In this document: positions 23,920 to 32,222 of the stretch, piece by piece
Layout: each line of letters opens with the position of its first letter
How positions within the stretch are numbered: the stretch's first letter is position 1
From: Micromonospora thermarum
GTDB taxonomy: Bacteria; Actinomycetota; Actinomycetes; Mycobacteriales; Micromonosporaceae
Length of the DNA stretch: 64,000 nucleotides
Assembly (NCBI RefSeq): GCF_012034245.1
Contig: NZ_JAATEO010000003.1
Span: 186,001 to 250,000 of the forward strand
Direction: 5' to 3'
Notes under the pieces: model-generated
Told to the model about the DNA's origin: nothing
Seen by the model: the letters and a program-made list of their open reading frames with translations, nothing else
Database searches by the model: none
Program-made: the position numbers and the translations under genes

Positions 23920-26756
23920 GCCTCGCCCACCTCCCGCCACAGCAGCGCGTCGGCGTCCAGGGTGGCCACCACCCGCTCGGTGCCGTCCGCGCCGATCCGC
24001 CACAGCTGCGCTCCGTGCGGCAACCGGGCGCTGTCGACCTTGAACTCGGCTACCACGTCGCTGCTCTCCCCCGGCGCGAAGCCGTTGCCGCGGAACGGGG
24101 GCCGCTCGATCACCCAGCCCTCCATGGCCCGCATGGCGGTCTCGTTCTGGCCGCCGTACGGGATGCGGTAGAGGCTCGGCCGGTACGCGGGCCAGCGCAG
24201 CACGTAGATCTCGTCGGCAGCCCGGTCGAACGGCGAGTCGGGGTAGCCGAGGCCGAGTGCGTCGAACAGCTGCGCCGGGGTGGTCAGGTGGGCCAACTCG
24301 CCCGCGCGGTGCACGAAGCCGGAGACCCGGTCGTAGCCCCGTTCCAGGTAGTATGCGAGCTGGCTCGGGGCCACGGCCTTCTGCATGACGACCGGCCGGG
24401 TCGGGTCCGGTGCGGGCGGCTCGTAGCGCGGCCGGTCGGCGGGGGCCGCGGCGGCCGGCGGTGCCTCCGGCTCGGCGCCGCTGTCGGTGCCGAGGCCCAC
24501 CTCCGCCGCCCAGTTGGCGAGCCCGATGATCTGCTCACCGGGCAACTTCGCGCCGATCGGGCTGCCCGGGTTGACGGCGAAGGACCACGACTCGTCCGGC
24601 CACCGGTGGATGAGCTGCACGAACCGCACCCGGACCGTCTCGACGGTGGCGTCGGTGTGGTCGGCGAGCCGCTCCGGGGACGTGTACACGACGACGAACG
24701 TCTCGCCGTCCAACTCCTCGGTACGCCAGACGAAGCCGGGCTCGCCGGGCCGGCTGCCGGGGGCCGAGTCGGGCGCCACCGGCAGCAGCACGCGGGCGAG
24801 CAGGAGCGTCGACAGGAAGGTGTCGGTGCTCCCGGCGCCGGTCGCGTCGAGAAGGTCCTCCTCGACCTCGTTCGCCGGCTCGAAGTCCGCCGGGACGGGG
24901 ACCGCCGGCGCGCCCGGCCGGGTGGCGGCGTCCACGGAACCGCCGACGGCCGGCGCGGAGGCGGCGTCCGCCGGCCCGGCGGCCGGTGTGTGGGGAATGT
25001 CCGGGCCGGCAGCCGGTGCGGCGACGGGATCCGGGACGGGTGTGCCCACCGCGGCGGTGGGATCCACGGCGATCGTGCTCGCGGTGGGAGCCGGGTCGTC
25101 CACCGCCCGGGCGGTCGCCGACGGGCCCGGCGTCGCAGCCTGCTCGGTCACCTGGAACGGCGGGACCGGGATCGGAGCCGTGACCTCCTCCTGGTGGTCT
25201 ACCGGACGGTGGGCCGGCCCGGACTGCGGGTGGTCGATGTCCGGCCCGGCGGGCTTCCACCCGCCCGCCGTGCGGGTGGTCTCCGCAACGGCGGGACGCT
25301 GCGGGGACGGCTCGGCGACCGGCGCCGGCTCCACGCCACGGCCCCGCGCGTCGGCCAGCCCGGTGGCGCCGGCTCCGGCACCCCCGCCCCGGTCGTCGAA
25401 CAGCCCGGTGGCGCCGGTTCCGGTGCCCGGGGCCGGGTCGTCGCGCGGTCCGGTGGCGGCGACCGGGTCGGCCGGCGGGACGGTGAGGTCCCGCGACTCG
25501 ATGATCGTGCCCTCGATGACGATCGGCGTGAAGCCCCGGCGGGGTGCCGGCGGACCGGAGACCGGTTCCGCGATCGACGCCGGCTCCGGATCCGGGGGTG
25601 GCGGTTTGGGCCGCCGCCGCGGCAGCGACTGCGTGGCCTCCTCGTCCGGCGTGCGGCGCGCGTACGCCTGGAGGGTCGCCGGATCGGGCACCGGGAAGCG
25701 GACGGTCCGGCTCTCCGCTCCGGCGGCCCGTGGCTGCGGCGTCCGGGACGTCTCCCCGGCCGGGGGCGCGGAGGACAGTGGCGGGGCGTCCCGGTCGGCA
25801 CGGGTCGCGTCCCCACCGCCGCCGAACGCCTGGGCGGGGCTCTCCGACGTCGGGTCGGTGGGCGGCCGGCGGCGCGGGAAGGGCTGGGAGCCGCGGGCGA
25901 AGCGGGGCGGTGGGACGGCCCGCTCGTCCCGGCTGGCGCGGCCGGACGCGGGTTCGAAGAACGATCGACGGTTCGGCCGCTCCGGCTCGCCCCCCGGACG
26001 GCCGTTCGTGGGAGCGTCGGCGGGGCGCGGGCCCGGGCGATCGCCCCCGGGGTGCGGCGGCGCAGGCCACCGGGCTTCCGTCTCCCCGCCCGGCGAGGGC
26101 ACCCGGCCGGCGTCCGCCAACGGTCGTCGCAGGGCGGCGGCACGCAGCTCGGCCGGGCTCCGCAACGGTGTGCCGGGAGGTGGAACGGGCGCGGGAGCCG
26201 GTCGCAGGGGGGCCGTGCCCTCGGGTGCCTGACCGGCGCTGGGCTCGCGGCCCTGCGGCCCCGTGGTCGGCTGGCCCTCCCCGCCGCCCGGAACGCTCTC
26301 CGCCGCCCGGACACGGGCGAGCGTCTCAGCCCGCTCCAGGCGCGCCCGCGCCCCGATCGTGCGGCCGGGCAGCCGGACGTCACCGCGGGAGAGCTGGGCG
26401 ACGTACCAGGCGGGCAGATAACCCTCGATGGGCAGGCCCGGGTTGACCGCGAGCCACCACTCCTGATTCGGCCACTGGCTCGCCAGTTCGTCGTACGCGC
26501 TGCGCCGGCTGGCGCCGGCGTGCTCGCCGAGGCAGGCCCGCATCGCGGCGGCGGAGGTGAAGGCCAGCACGTGGGTGCGACCGCCGGTGGTCCACGTGCC
26601 CCAGTTCATCGGCGCCTGGCCGGCGAGCGCCTGCGCGGAGACCGGGAGGAACAGGTCCGTCCGCGACAGGATGCGGAAGTAGAGCTGCTGGTCGTTGGCG
26701 CGCAGCGCGTCGCGCAGGGCCGCTTCCGCCTCGGTGGCCGGCTCCCATTCGGTCAC
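23916..26756 (-). CDS. large twin SseB-domain protein beside the type VII secretion genes
   Basis: This 946-residue protein has two copies of an SseB-like domain. One lies at about residues 10-125 (FLPVSAQAL to WPNQEWWLAVNPGLPI) and one at about residues 635-755 (LLPVAPDSA to WPDESWSFAVNPGSPI), joined by roughly 500 residues rich in Pro, Ala, Gly and Arg. A final domain of about 170 residues (AYYLERGYDRVSGFVHRAGE to the end) contains RWPAYRPSLYRIPYGGQNE and RPPFRGNGFAPGE and is unknown to me. The GTG at 26756 has GGAGGAGG 7 bases upstream; earlier in-frame starts sit on top of that site. It is divergent from mycosin and coupled to the next gene. A role with the ESX-like system is inferred from position. 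Confidence 0.75.
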   Translation of the reverse strand: MTEWEPATEAEAALRDALRANDQQLYFRILSRTDLFLPVSAQALAGQAPMNWGTWTTGGRTHVLAFTSAAAMRACLGEHAGASRRSAYDELASQWPNQEWWLAVNPGLPIEGYLPAWYVAQLSRGDVRLPGRTIGARARLERAETLARVRAAESVPGGGEGQPTTGPQGREPSAGQAPEGTAPLRPAPAPVPPPGTPLRSPAELRAAALRRPLADAGRVPSPGGETEARWPAPPHPGGDRPGPRPADAPTNGRPGGEPERPNRRSFFEPASGRASRDERAVPPPRFARGSQPFPRRRPPTDPTSESPAQAFGGGGDATRADRDAPPLSSAPPAGETSRTPQPRAAGAESRTVRFPVPDPATLQAYARRTPDEEATQSLPRRRPKPPPPDPEPASIAEPVSGPPAPRRGFTPIVIEGTIIESRDLTVPPADPVAATGPRDDPAPGTGTGATGLFDDRGGGAGAGATGLADARGRGVEPAPVAEPSPQRPAVAETTRTAGGWKPAGPDIDHPQSGPAHRPVDHQEEVTAPIPVPPFQVTEQAATPGPSATARAVDDPAPTASTIAVDPTAAVGTPVPDPVAAPAAGPDIPHTPAAGPADAASAPAVGGSVDAATRPGAPAVPVPADFEPANEVEEDLLDATGAGSTDTFLSTLLLARVLLPVAPDSAPGSRPGEPGFVWRTEELDGETFVVVYTSPERLADHTDATVETVRVRFVQLIHRWPDESWSFAVNPGSPIGAKLPGEQIIGLANWAAEVGLGTDSGAEPEAPPAAAAPADRPRYEPPAPDPTRPVVMQKAVAPSQLAYYLERGYDRVSGFVHRAGELAHLTTPAQLFDALGLGYPDSPFDRAADEIYVLRWPAYRPSLYRIPYGGQNETAMRAMEGWVIERPPFRGNGFAPGESSDVVAEFKVDSARLPHGAQLWRIGADGTERVVATLDADALLWREVGEA

Positions 26757-26798
26757 GGCCACCCCTCCTCCCGGCAACAGGTCACAGGTATCGCGTAC

Positions 26799-26826
26799 AA
26801 CCTACAAGGTAGTAGCAAGATCACAA
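26799..26826 (-). promoter_or_regulatory. candidate promoter of the twin-SseB gene
   Basis: On the minus strand TTGTGA (26826-26821) and TAGGTT (26804-26799) are separated by 16 bases, about 43 bases before the start codon, in an unusually A+T-rich stretch. Confidence 0.4.
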
Positions 26827-26908
26827 CGGCTGGCCGCGCCGGGGCGACCGGTGACGGCGCCCGGCGATAACATCGCGTTCCGGAGTCGACACGATACGGA
26901 GGCGGTCG

Positions 26909-28291
26909 ATGTCCCGGATTTCCGCGCGGCCGCTGCTCGCCGCTCTCGCGACGGTCGTGGCGATGCTGGTCGCCGCCGCGCCGCCGGCCGACCCGCCGCA
27001 CCGGGCGCCGGCGCCGGACCGCACCACCCTCGGCAACGACCGGACGCCGTCCGCGCCCCGCGCGCCCGGCCCGACGGCATCCGCCCTCGCCGTCGCGGCC
27101 ACCGGTCCGGAGGGTCCCCGCCGCACGATCCCGGCCGGTCCCCGCCGCACGATCCCGGCCGGTCCCCGCCTCGCCGGTCGGGCCGCTCCAGCGTGCGCCG
27201 CGCCGCTCGCGCCCGCGCGCCCGATCACCACGGCACCGTGGCCGCAGCAGCGGTACGCCCCGGAGCGGCTGACTCCGCTCGCCACCGGGGCCGGCGTGAC
27301 CGTGGGGGTGGTCGACTCCGGCGTGGACCGCCGGCACCCGCAACTCGCCGGGCGGGTCCGCGCCGGCACCGACCTGCTCGACCCCGGCGGCGACGGCACC
27401 CGGGACTGCGCCGGCCACGGCACCGGAGTCGCGAGCGTCATCGTCGCCGCACGCCAGGACGGCGTGGCCTTCCACGGCCTCGCCCCGCAGGCGCGGATCC
27501 TGCCCGTCCGGGTCAGCGAGCAGCAGGTGGTCGACGGCCGGGAATCGGGGCGTACGGTCAGCGCCCGCGACTTCGCCCGGGCGATCCGCTGGGCGGTCGA
27601 CAACGGCGCCGACGTGCTCAACCTCTCCGTGGTGCTGTACGCGGACGACCCTGCCGTGCGGGACGCCGTCGCCCACGCGCTCGCCCGCGACGTCGTCGTC
27701 GTGGCCGCTGCCGGCAACCTGCACGAGAGCGGCGATCCCCGGCCGTACCCGGCCGCCTACGAGGGTGTGCTCGGGGTGGGCGCGATCGGCGCGGACGGGC
27801 TGCGCTCCTCCTTCTCCCAGGTCGGCCCGTACGTCGACCTCGTCGCGCCGGGGAGCGACGTGGTGACCGCCGCACCCGGGCAGGGACACCACCGGGCCGA
27901 GGGCACCAGCTACGCCGTGCCGTTCGTGGCCGCCACCGCCGCCCTGCTCCGGCAGTACCGGCCGGACCTCGACGCGACCGAGGTGGCGGAGCGGATCCTG
28001 GCCACCGCCGATCCCGCTCCCGGTGCGGGGTACGGCGCGGGCGTGCTGAACCCGTACCGGGCGCTCACCGAGAGCGGCGGCGGAGCAGCCCGCACCCGGC
28101 CGGCCGCCGCCCTGCTCGACGAGCGGGCCGACCCGGCACTGCTGGCCCAGCAGGCGCGGCGGGCGGCGTCCCGGGATCGGGCGCTGCTGGTGGCCGCCAT
28201 CGGCGGCGGGATGGTCACCGCGGCGGTGCTGCTGGCCCTCGTGCTGCCCCGGGGCGCCCGCCGCCGATGGCGTCCGCCCGACCCGGCCTGA
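26909..28291 (+). CDS. mycP: type VII secretion-associated mycosin (subtilisin-like serine protease)
   Basis: This 460-residue protein is a mycosin, the membrane-anchored S8 protease that accompanies ESX/type VII secretion systems. A signal sequence (residues 1-28) leads to a disordered stretch that includes two 24-bp tandem repeats coding GPRRTIPA. The catalytic triad is D136 (VVDSGVD), H170 (GHGTGVAS) and S334 (GTSYAVP). A C-terminal transmembrane helix (LLVAAIGGGMVTAAVLLALVL) ends in arginines. The ATG at 26909 has GGAGG upstream. Mycosins stabilise the secretion complex and cleave some substrates. No EccB or EccC gene is adjacent, which is unusual. Confidence 0.88.
   Translation: MSRISARPLLAALATVVAMLVAAAPPADPPHRAPAPDRTTLGNDRTPSAPRAPGPTASALAVAATGPEGPRRTIPAGPRRTIPAGPRLAGRAAPACAAPLAPARPITTAPWPQQRYAPERLTPLATGAGVTVGVVDSGVDRRHPQLAGRVRAGTDLLDPGGDGTRDCAGHGTGVASVIVAARQDGVAFHGLAPQARILPVRVSEQQVVDGRESGRTVSARDFARAIRWAVDNGADVLNLSVVLYADDPAVRDAVAHALARDVVVVAAAGNLHESGDPRPYPAAYEGVLGVGAIGADGLRSSFSQVGPYVDLVAPGSDVVTAAPGQGHHRAEGTSYAVPFVAATAALLRQYRPDLDATEVAERILATADPAPGAGYGAGVLNPYRALTESGGGAARTRPAAALLDERADPALLAQQARRAASRDRALLVAAIGGGMVTAAVLLALVLPRGARRRWRPPDPA
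27113..27160 (+). repeat. two 24-bp tandem repeats inside mycP
   Basis: GGTCCCCGCCGCACGATCCC plus GGCC occurs at 27113 and again at 27137, and a partial third copy starts at 27161. In frame it codes GPRRTIPA twice, in the linker between signal sequence and protease domain. Confidence 0.7.
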
Positions 28292-28399
28292 CAGGGGAAG
28301 GCCGGGTCCGGCGGTGACCGCCCGGGAGCGGCGACCGGTCGGGGCGGACGTGCGGGTCGTGGCACCCACCCCGTCGGGCCGGCGCACGCCCCGCGGGTC

Positions 28400-28693
28400 T
28401 CACTGGAACAGGTTGGCGTTCCGCTTCTCGGTGTCGAGGTAGTCGGTCGCGGAGTCGTCCACCGCGAGCTTGATGTCACGCAGCATCGCCTGGAGGTCCT
28501 GCGAGGCAGACCGCCAGCGGGCCTGCCGCTGCTCGTACGCCGCGCGGGCCTCGCCCGACCAGCTCGCGACCAGCGGGGCGGCGTCCCGCTCGAGTTGCCC
28601 GAGCTGCGCGTCGAGCGTGCTCAGCGCCTTCTGGATGTCCGCGCCGGCCTGTTGCAGCGCCGCGAAGTTGACGACCAGCACTCCGTGCTCCAT
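28400..28693 (-). CDS. WXG100 family protein (EsxA-like)
   Basis: This 97-residue protein is a WXG100 protein, a helical hairpin exported by type VII secretion. The turn motif is W45-S-G47 (LVASWSGEARAAY), and the C-terminus carries the YxxxD/E export signal as YLDTE (residues 85-89). The ATG at 28693 has GGGAGGAGAC upstream. It lies 27 bases after the other WXG100 gene, the usual tandem arrangement in which the two products form a heterodimer. Being the second gene and lacking a long tail, it is the more EsxA-like of the pair. Confidence 0.88.
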   Translation of the reverse strand: MEHGVLVVNFAALQQAGADIQKALSTLDAQLGQLERDAAPLVASWSGEARAAYEQRQARWRSASQDLQAMLRDIKLAVDDSATDYLDTEKRNANLFQ

Positions 28694-28720
28694 CGCTTGT
28701 CTCCTCCCCCGGTTCCGGGT

Positions 28721-29053
28721 CTACAGCGGCAGCTGGATGCCGCCGCGGTTGGTCGTGGACACCCGGCTGGCGGCGTCGGCGTCCGACACGTCGTACTGCT
28801 GGCCGGCGGTGCGGATGGCCGTGGCGGTCTCCCGCAGGGCTCGCTGCAACGCCGCCTGGTCCTGCGCCCACTGCTGCTTGACCTGCTCGAACGAACGCCC
28901 ACCGGCGCCGCGCCAGGCCTGCTGCAACACCTCCAGCTCGGCCATCAGGCTGCTCAGCATGGACTGCAACGACTGGTCGACCTGCTCGAACTTCGCGGCG
29001 GTCTGCTGCATCACCGCGGCTTCCGCCTGGGTCTCGGACACTCCGGACGTCAC
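28721..29053 (-). CDS. WXG100 family protein (EsxB-like)
   Basis: This 110-residue protein is the partner WXG100 protein. The turn motif is W47-R-G49 (LQQAWRGAGGRSF) and the YxxxD export signal is YDVSD (residues 87-91), followed by a flexible tail of about 19 residues, as in EsxB/CFP-10. I chose the GTG at 29053 because AGGAG lies 5 bases upstream; a start 11 codons earlier is possible. The order EsxB-like then EsxA-like is the standard one. They are divergent from eccE. Confidence 0.87.
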   Translation of the reverse strand: MTSGVSETQAEAAVMQQTAAKFEQVDQSLQSMLSSLMAELEVLQQAWRGAGGRSFEQVKQQWAQDQAALQRALRETATAIRTAGQQYDVSDADAASRVSTTNRGGIQLPL

Positions 29054-29144
29054 CTCGTCTCCTGCGTCGTGGCTGGCCGTCGACACGCCCGCTCGGGGAG
29101 CGCACCGCTCGCGCCGCCCGGGACGTCGAGCACGGCGGGCGCGG

Positions 29145-29167
29145 GTCAGCGATAACTCGTCGCTGAC
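29145..29167. promoter_or_regulatory. inverted repeat between the esx pair and eccE
   Basis: GTCAGCGA (29145-29152) and TCGCTGAC (29160-29167) are perfect inverted copies 7 bases apart in the divergent promoter region, so they may be an operator for both directions. The binding protein is unknown. Confidence 0.4.
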
Positions 29168-29210
29168 GGTAGCCGTACGATCGCGGTTCTGCTACCCCGC
29201 CGGCGTCCCC

Positions 29211-29219
29211 TGTGGACAA
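29211..29219. promoter_or_regulatory. DnaA-box-like site
   Basis: TGTGGACAA is the exact inverse of the DnaA box TTGTCCACA and lies 80 bases before eccE. One nonamer may occur by chance. Confidence 0.3.
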
Positions 29220-29298
29220 GCATGGTTCCCCGGTGACGCCGGGACCCTTACGATGGGCGGCAGCCGCGTCGCAGCGCGTGATCGGTGGAGGAGGTGCG

Positions 29299-31191
29299 GT
29301 GCCGGCGACCACCACGGCGAGCCCGCCCTCATCCCCTCCCGGTCGCACGCCCCCCGCCCGGCCTGCCCTGGGCGATCGGAGCCCCACCGACCGACCCGAC
29401 CCCGCCCCGGCCGCCGGCGGCCCCGCCGTCCTACCCCCACAGTGGAGCCTCAGCCGGCGGCGGTCGGCCCGGCACGTCCGGGCCGGCCAGGTGGTCACCG
29501 GTCAGGTCGCGCTGGCGGTCGTGGTCGCGGCGCTGGGGCAAGGAGCAGCGGCGACACTGGCGGGCGTGGCGGTCGCCGCGCTGCTGCTCGCGCTGGCCGG
29601 GGCGCGCCTGCGCGGGCGCTGGCTCTTCGAATGGCTGGGGACGGCCCTGGCGTACGCCTTCCGGCCGCGTGCCCTGCCGGCGGAGGCGGAGCCGGCCGCC
29701 CTCCTTGAGCTGCTCGACCCGGGCGCCGTGGTGGGGCCGGCCGAGCTGGCCGGCGCGCCGGCCGCCGTGCTGGACGACGCCACCGGCATGGTCGCCCTGC
29801 TGGAGATCGTGGACCCGGCGGAGCTGATCGGCGACGGGTCACGCGCACTGCCGTCCCCGGCCGCCCTGCTCACCGCCGCCCCGCCGGGCGGCCCGCCGGT
29901 GCGGGTCCAGCTCCTGCTGGCCGGGGTTCCGGCACCCGCCGTCGCGCTCGGCGGCGGCACTGTCGCCACCTCGTACCGGCAGCTCACCGACGGGCGGCTG
30001 CCCGGCCGCGAGCGGGCGGTGCTCGCCGTCCGGGTGCTCCGCGTCGACGGCGCGACCCCGGAGGAGCTGCGCCGGGCGCTGCACGGCACACTGCGCCGGA
30101 TCCTCCGCCGGCTCGCACCGGTGACCGCCCGGCCGCTGGGGGAGCACGCGGCGCTGCGGGTCCTTGCCGAGCTGGCCCACCACGACGCGGGGCCGGTGCG
30201 GGAGACCTGGCCGGCGCTCCGGTCCGGCGCGCTGTGGCAGGCGACCTTCGAGCTCGACCGTTGGCCGGACCCGCGCACCGAGGGCGCCCGGGGCCTGGTG
30301 TCCCGACTGCTCGCCCTGCCGGCCACGGCGATCACGGTCTCCCTCAGCGCCGGGCCGTGGGCCGGCACCGCGGAGGACGCCCCGTCCGAGCTCGCCGTAC
30401 GCCTCGCCGCCGGGACGCCGGCCGAGCTGGCGGCCGCGGAGCAGGCACTGCACCGCGCGGTGACCGGCCCGGGTGGTGCGGTGCGGCGGCTCGACGGGGA
30501 GCAGCTCGCCGGGTTGGCCACGACCGTGCCACTGGCCCTGCCCGGTAACGGCCCGCCCGGGCCGGCCGCCGCGGAGCTGACCGTCGGCGACGCCGGCCTG
30601 ATGGTCGGCGCCAACCGGCACGGGGCTGCCCTGACCGTCCGGCTGTTCCGTCCGGAGAGCACCCGGGTCGTGCTCGTCGGTGGGCTCCGCGCCGGCCAGT
30701 TGGTCGCCCTGCGGGCGATGGCGCTCGGCGCCCGGGTCGTCGTGCAGACCGCCCGCCCCCGGGCGTGGGAGCCGTTCGTCCGCGGCGTCGGCGCGCCGGG
30801 CGGCACGATCCCGCTGCTGCCGCCGGGCCGTCCGCCCGGCGGGGAGCCGGGGTCGCCCCTGCGTCCGCTGCTGCTGGTGGTCGACGCGGGCCCGGTCCCG
30901 CCCGATCCGGAGCCCGGGCCTCCCTGGCAGGCCACGCTGCTCGTCCGGGACGAGCTGACCGCGGCCGACGTCGCGACGCTGGGGCGCGCCGACCTCGCGC
31001 TCCTCCAGCCGCTCGACCCGGCCGAGGCGGCGCTCGCCGGGGGCGCGCTGGGGCTCGGCGCCTCCGCCGCATGGCTCACCCGGATCCGGGAGGACATGGT
31101 GGCGGTGGTCAACCGACGGGCCCTGCGGTGGGCCCGGCTCACCCCGTCCCCGATCGAGGCGCAACTGGTGGGCCGCCCGGCCCGCCGGTGA
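29299..31191 (+). CDS. eccE: type VII secretion protein EccE
   Basis: This 630-residue protein fits EccE, a peripheral component of the ESX membrane complex. After a Pro-rich N-terminus (residues 1-50) come two close membrane helices (GQVALAVVVAALGQ and AGVAVAALLLALAGA). A large cytoplasmic region follows, with the EccE-type domain near residues 130-330 (for example DDATGMVALLEIVDPAELIG and SYRQLTDGRLPGRERAVLAV). The GTG at 29299 is preceded by GGAGGAGG. It is longer than mycobacterial EccE, mainly at the C-terminus. It is divergent from the esx pair and separated from mycP by them. No EccB, EccC or EccD lies in the window. Confidence 0.78.
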   Translation: MPATTTASPPSSPPGRTPPARPALGDRSPTDRPDPAPAAGGPAVLPPQWSLSRRRSARHVRAGQVVTGQVALAVVVAALGQGAAATLAGVAVAALLLALAGARLRGRWLFEWLGTALAYAFRPRALPAEAEPAALLELLDPGAVVGPAELAGAPAAVLDDATGMVALLEIVDPAELIGDGSRALPSPAALLTAAPPGGPPVRVQLLLAGVPAPAVALGGGTVATSYRQLTDGRLPGRERAVLAVRVLRVDGATPEELRRALHGTLRRILRRLAPVTARPLGEHAALRVLAELAHHDAGPVRETWPALRSGALWQATFELDRWPDPRTEGARGLVSRLLALPATAITVSLSAGPWAGTAEDAPSELAVRLAAGTPAELAAAEQALHRAVTGPGGAVRRLDGEQLAGLATTVPLALPGNGPPGPAAAELTVGDAGLMVGANRHGAALTVRLFRPESTRVVLVGGLRAGQLVALRAMALGARVVVQTARPRAWEPFVRGVGAPGGTIPLLPPGRPPGGEPGSPLRPLLLVVDAGPVPPDPEPGPPWQATLLVRDELTAADVATLGRADLALLQPLDPAEAALAGGALGLGASAAWLTRIREDMVAVVNRRALRWARLTPSPIEAQLVGRPARR

Positions 31192-31273
31192 GGACGTCGG
31201 ACCGGCAGCAGCGGGTGAATCCCTGCGCCGGGAGGGTTCCGCCGATGATCGGTCCGTGGCAGCATCTTCCGCC

Positions 31274-31660
31274 ATGGGTTTCCTGAAAGGGCTCCTGATC
31301 CGGCTGGCCACCACGGCACTGGCCTTCTGGCTGGCCACGCTGCTGATCCCCGGGATCACGCTGGACTCCGACTCGGCCACCGAGACGGTCACGACGCTGG
31401 TTCTCGTGGCGGTGATCTTCGGTGTCGTCAACGCGGTGCTCCAGCCGGTCATCAAGACCGTGGGCTGCGGCTTCTACCTACTGACCCTCGGGCTGATCGC
31501 GCTGGTCGTCAACGGGCTGCTGTTCCTGCTGACCAGCTGGATCGCCGGCGAGGCCGGGCTGCCGTTCCACGTGAACGGGTTCTGGCCGGCCGCAGTGCTC
31601 GGTGCGCTCTTCGTCAGCGTCGTCACCTGGATCCTCGGCGCCATCCTCGACCGGGACTGA
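31274..31660 (+). CDS. phage-holin-4-2-like small membrane protein
   Basis: This 128-residue protein has four hydrophobic helices and the pattern of the widespread chromosomal family named after phage holins (PF04020 type): FLKGLLIRLATTALAFWLAT, VAVIFGVVNAVLQPVIK, LTLGLIALVVNGLLFLLTSW and a last helix before ILDRD. Despite the name, these proteins are common outside phages and their function is unknown. I chose the ATG at 31274; a GTG at 31256 adds six residues. A 13-codon frame with a good ribosome site (ATG at 31244) ends 12 bases inside this gene and could couple its translation. Confidence 0.75.
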   Translation: MGFLKGLLIRLATTALAFWLATLLIPGITLDSDSATETVTTLVLVAVIFGVVNAVLQPVIKTVGCGFYLLTLGLIALVVNGLLFLLTSWIAGEAGLPFHVNGFWPAAVLGALFVSVVTWILGAILDRD

Positions 31661-31720
31661 CGGCGGCGGCGCGGGTCCAGATCGCGGGAATTGGCTGCTG
31701 AGGCACCCGTGGCCGGCGAC

Positions 31721-31726
31721 TAGCGT
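31721..31726 (+). promoter_or_regulatory. -10 element of a leaderless promoter
   Basis: TAGCGT lies 7 bases before the GTG of the acetyltransferase gene. Confidence 0.5.
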
Positions 31727-31733
31727 CGGAGCG

Positions 31734-32222
31734 GTGTTCATCCTGACCCGTGACGACGGCTACCTGATCAGCACCGATCCCGAGCGCCTCGACCTCGACC
31801 GGGTGCACCACTGGCTCAGCACCGACGCGTACTGGGCCGTCGGGCGGGACCGGGCGACGGTGGCGCGTGCCTTCGCCGGCTCGATCGGCTTCGGCGTCTA
31901 CCGGCCCGGCGACGGGCGCCAGGTGGCGGTGGCCCGGGTCGTGACCGACCGGGCCACCTTCGCCTGGCTCTGCGACGTGTACGTCGACCGCTCGGAGCGC
32001 GGGCGCGGGCTGGGCACCTGGCTCGCCGGCGCGGTCCGCGACCACCTCGCCGAGATCGGCGTACGCCGGATCCTGCTGGCCACCAACGACGCGCACGGCG
32101 TGTACGCCAAGGTCGGCTTCGCCCCGCTGGAGCCGGACCGGTGGATGCAGCTGGACCAGCGGGTGAACCCGGTCACCGGCAAGGAGCAACAGCCCGATAC
32201 GCCCCTTACGGTGGAGGCGTGA
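31734..32222 (+). CDS. GNAT-family N-acetyltransferase
   Basis: This 162-residue protein is a GCN5-related acetyltransferase using acetyl-CoA. The conserved core is visible: FAWLCDVYVDRSERGRGLG supplies beta4 and the pyrophosphate-binding loop (RGRGLG), and ILLATNDAHGVYAKVGFAP supplies the C-terminal part. The N-terminal ISTDPERLDLDRVHHWL resembles members that act on small molecules or amino acids, but the substrate cannot be named. The GTG at 31734 follows TAGCGT by 7 bases without a ribosome site, so the message is probably leaderless. It overlaps rarD by 4 bases (GTGA). Confidence 0.82.
   Translation: MFILTRDDGYLISTDPERLDLDRVHHWLSTDAYWAVGRDRATVARAFAGSIGFGVYRPGDGRQVAVARVVTDRATFAWLCDVYVDRSERGRGLGTWLAGAVRDHLAEIGVRRILLATNDAHGVYAKVGFAPLEPDRWMQLDQRVNPVTGKEQQPDTPLTVEA

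Noticed and set aside
24015-26870. Long plus-strand frame opposite the twin-SseB gene
   Set aside because: It mirrors the SseB gene codon by codon in composition, has no recognisable domain and no start signal.
31274-31660. Holin-like gene as a sign of a prophage
   Set aside because: This small membrane family is common in chromosomes and no other phage gene lies nearby.
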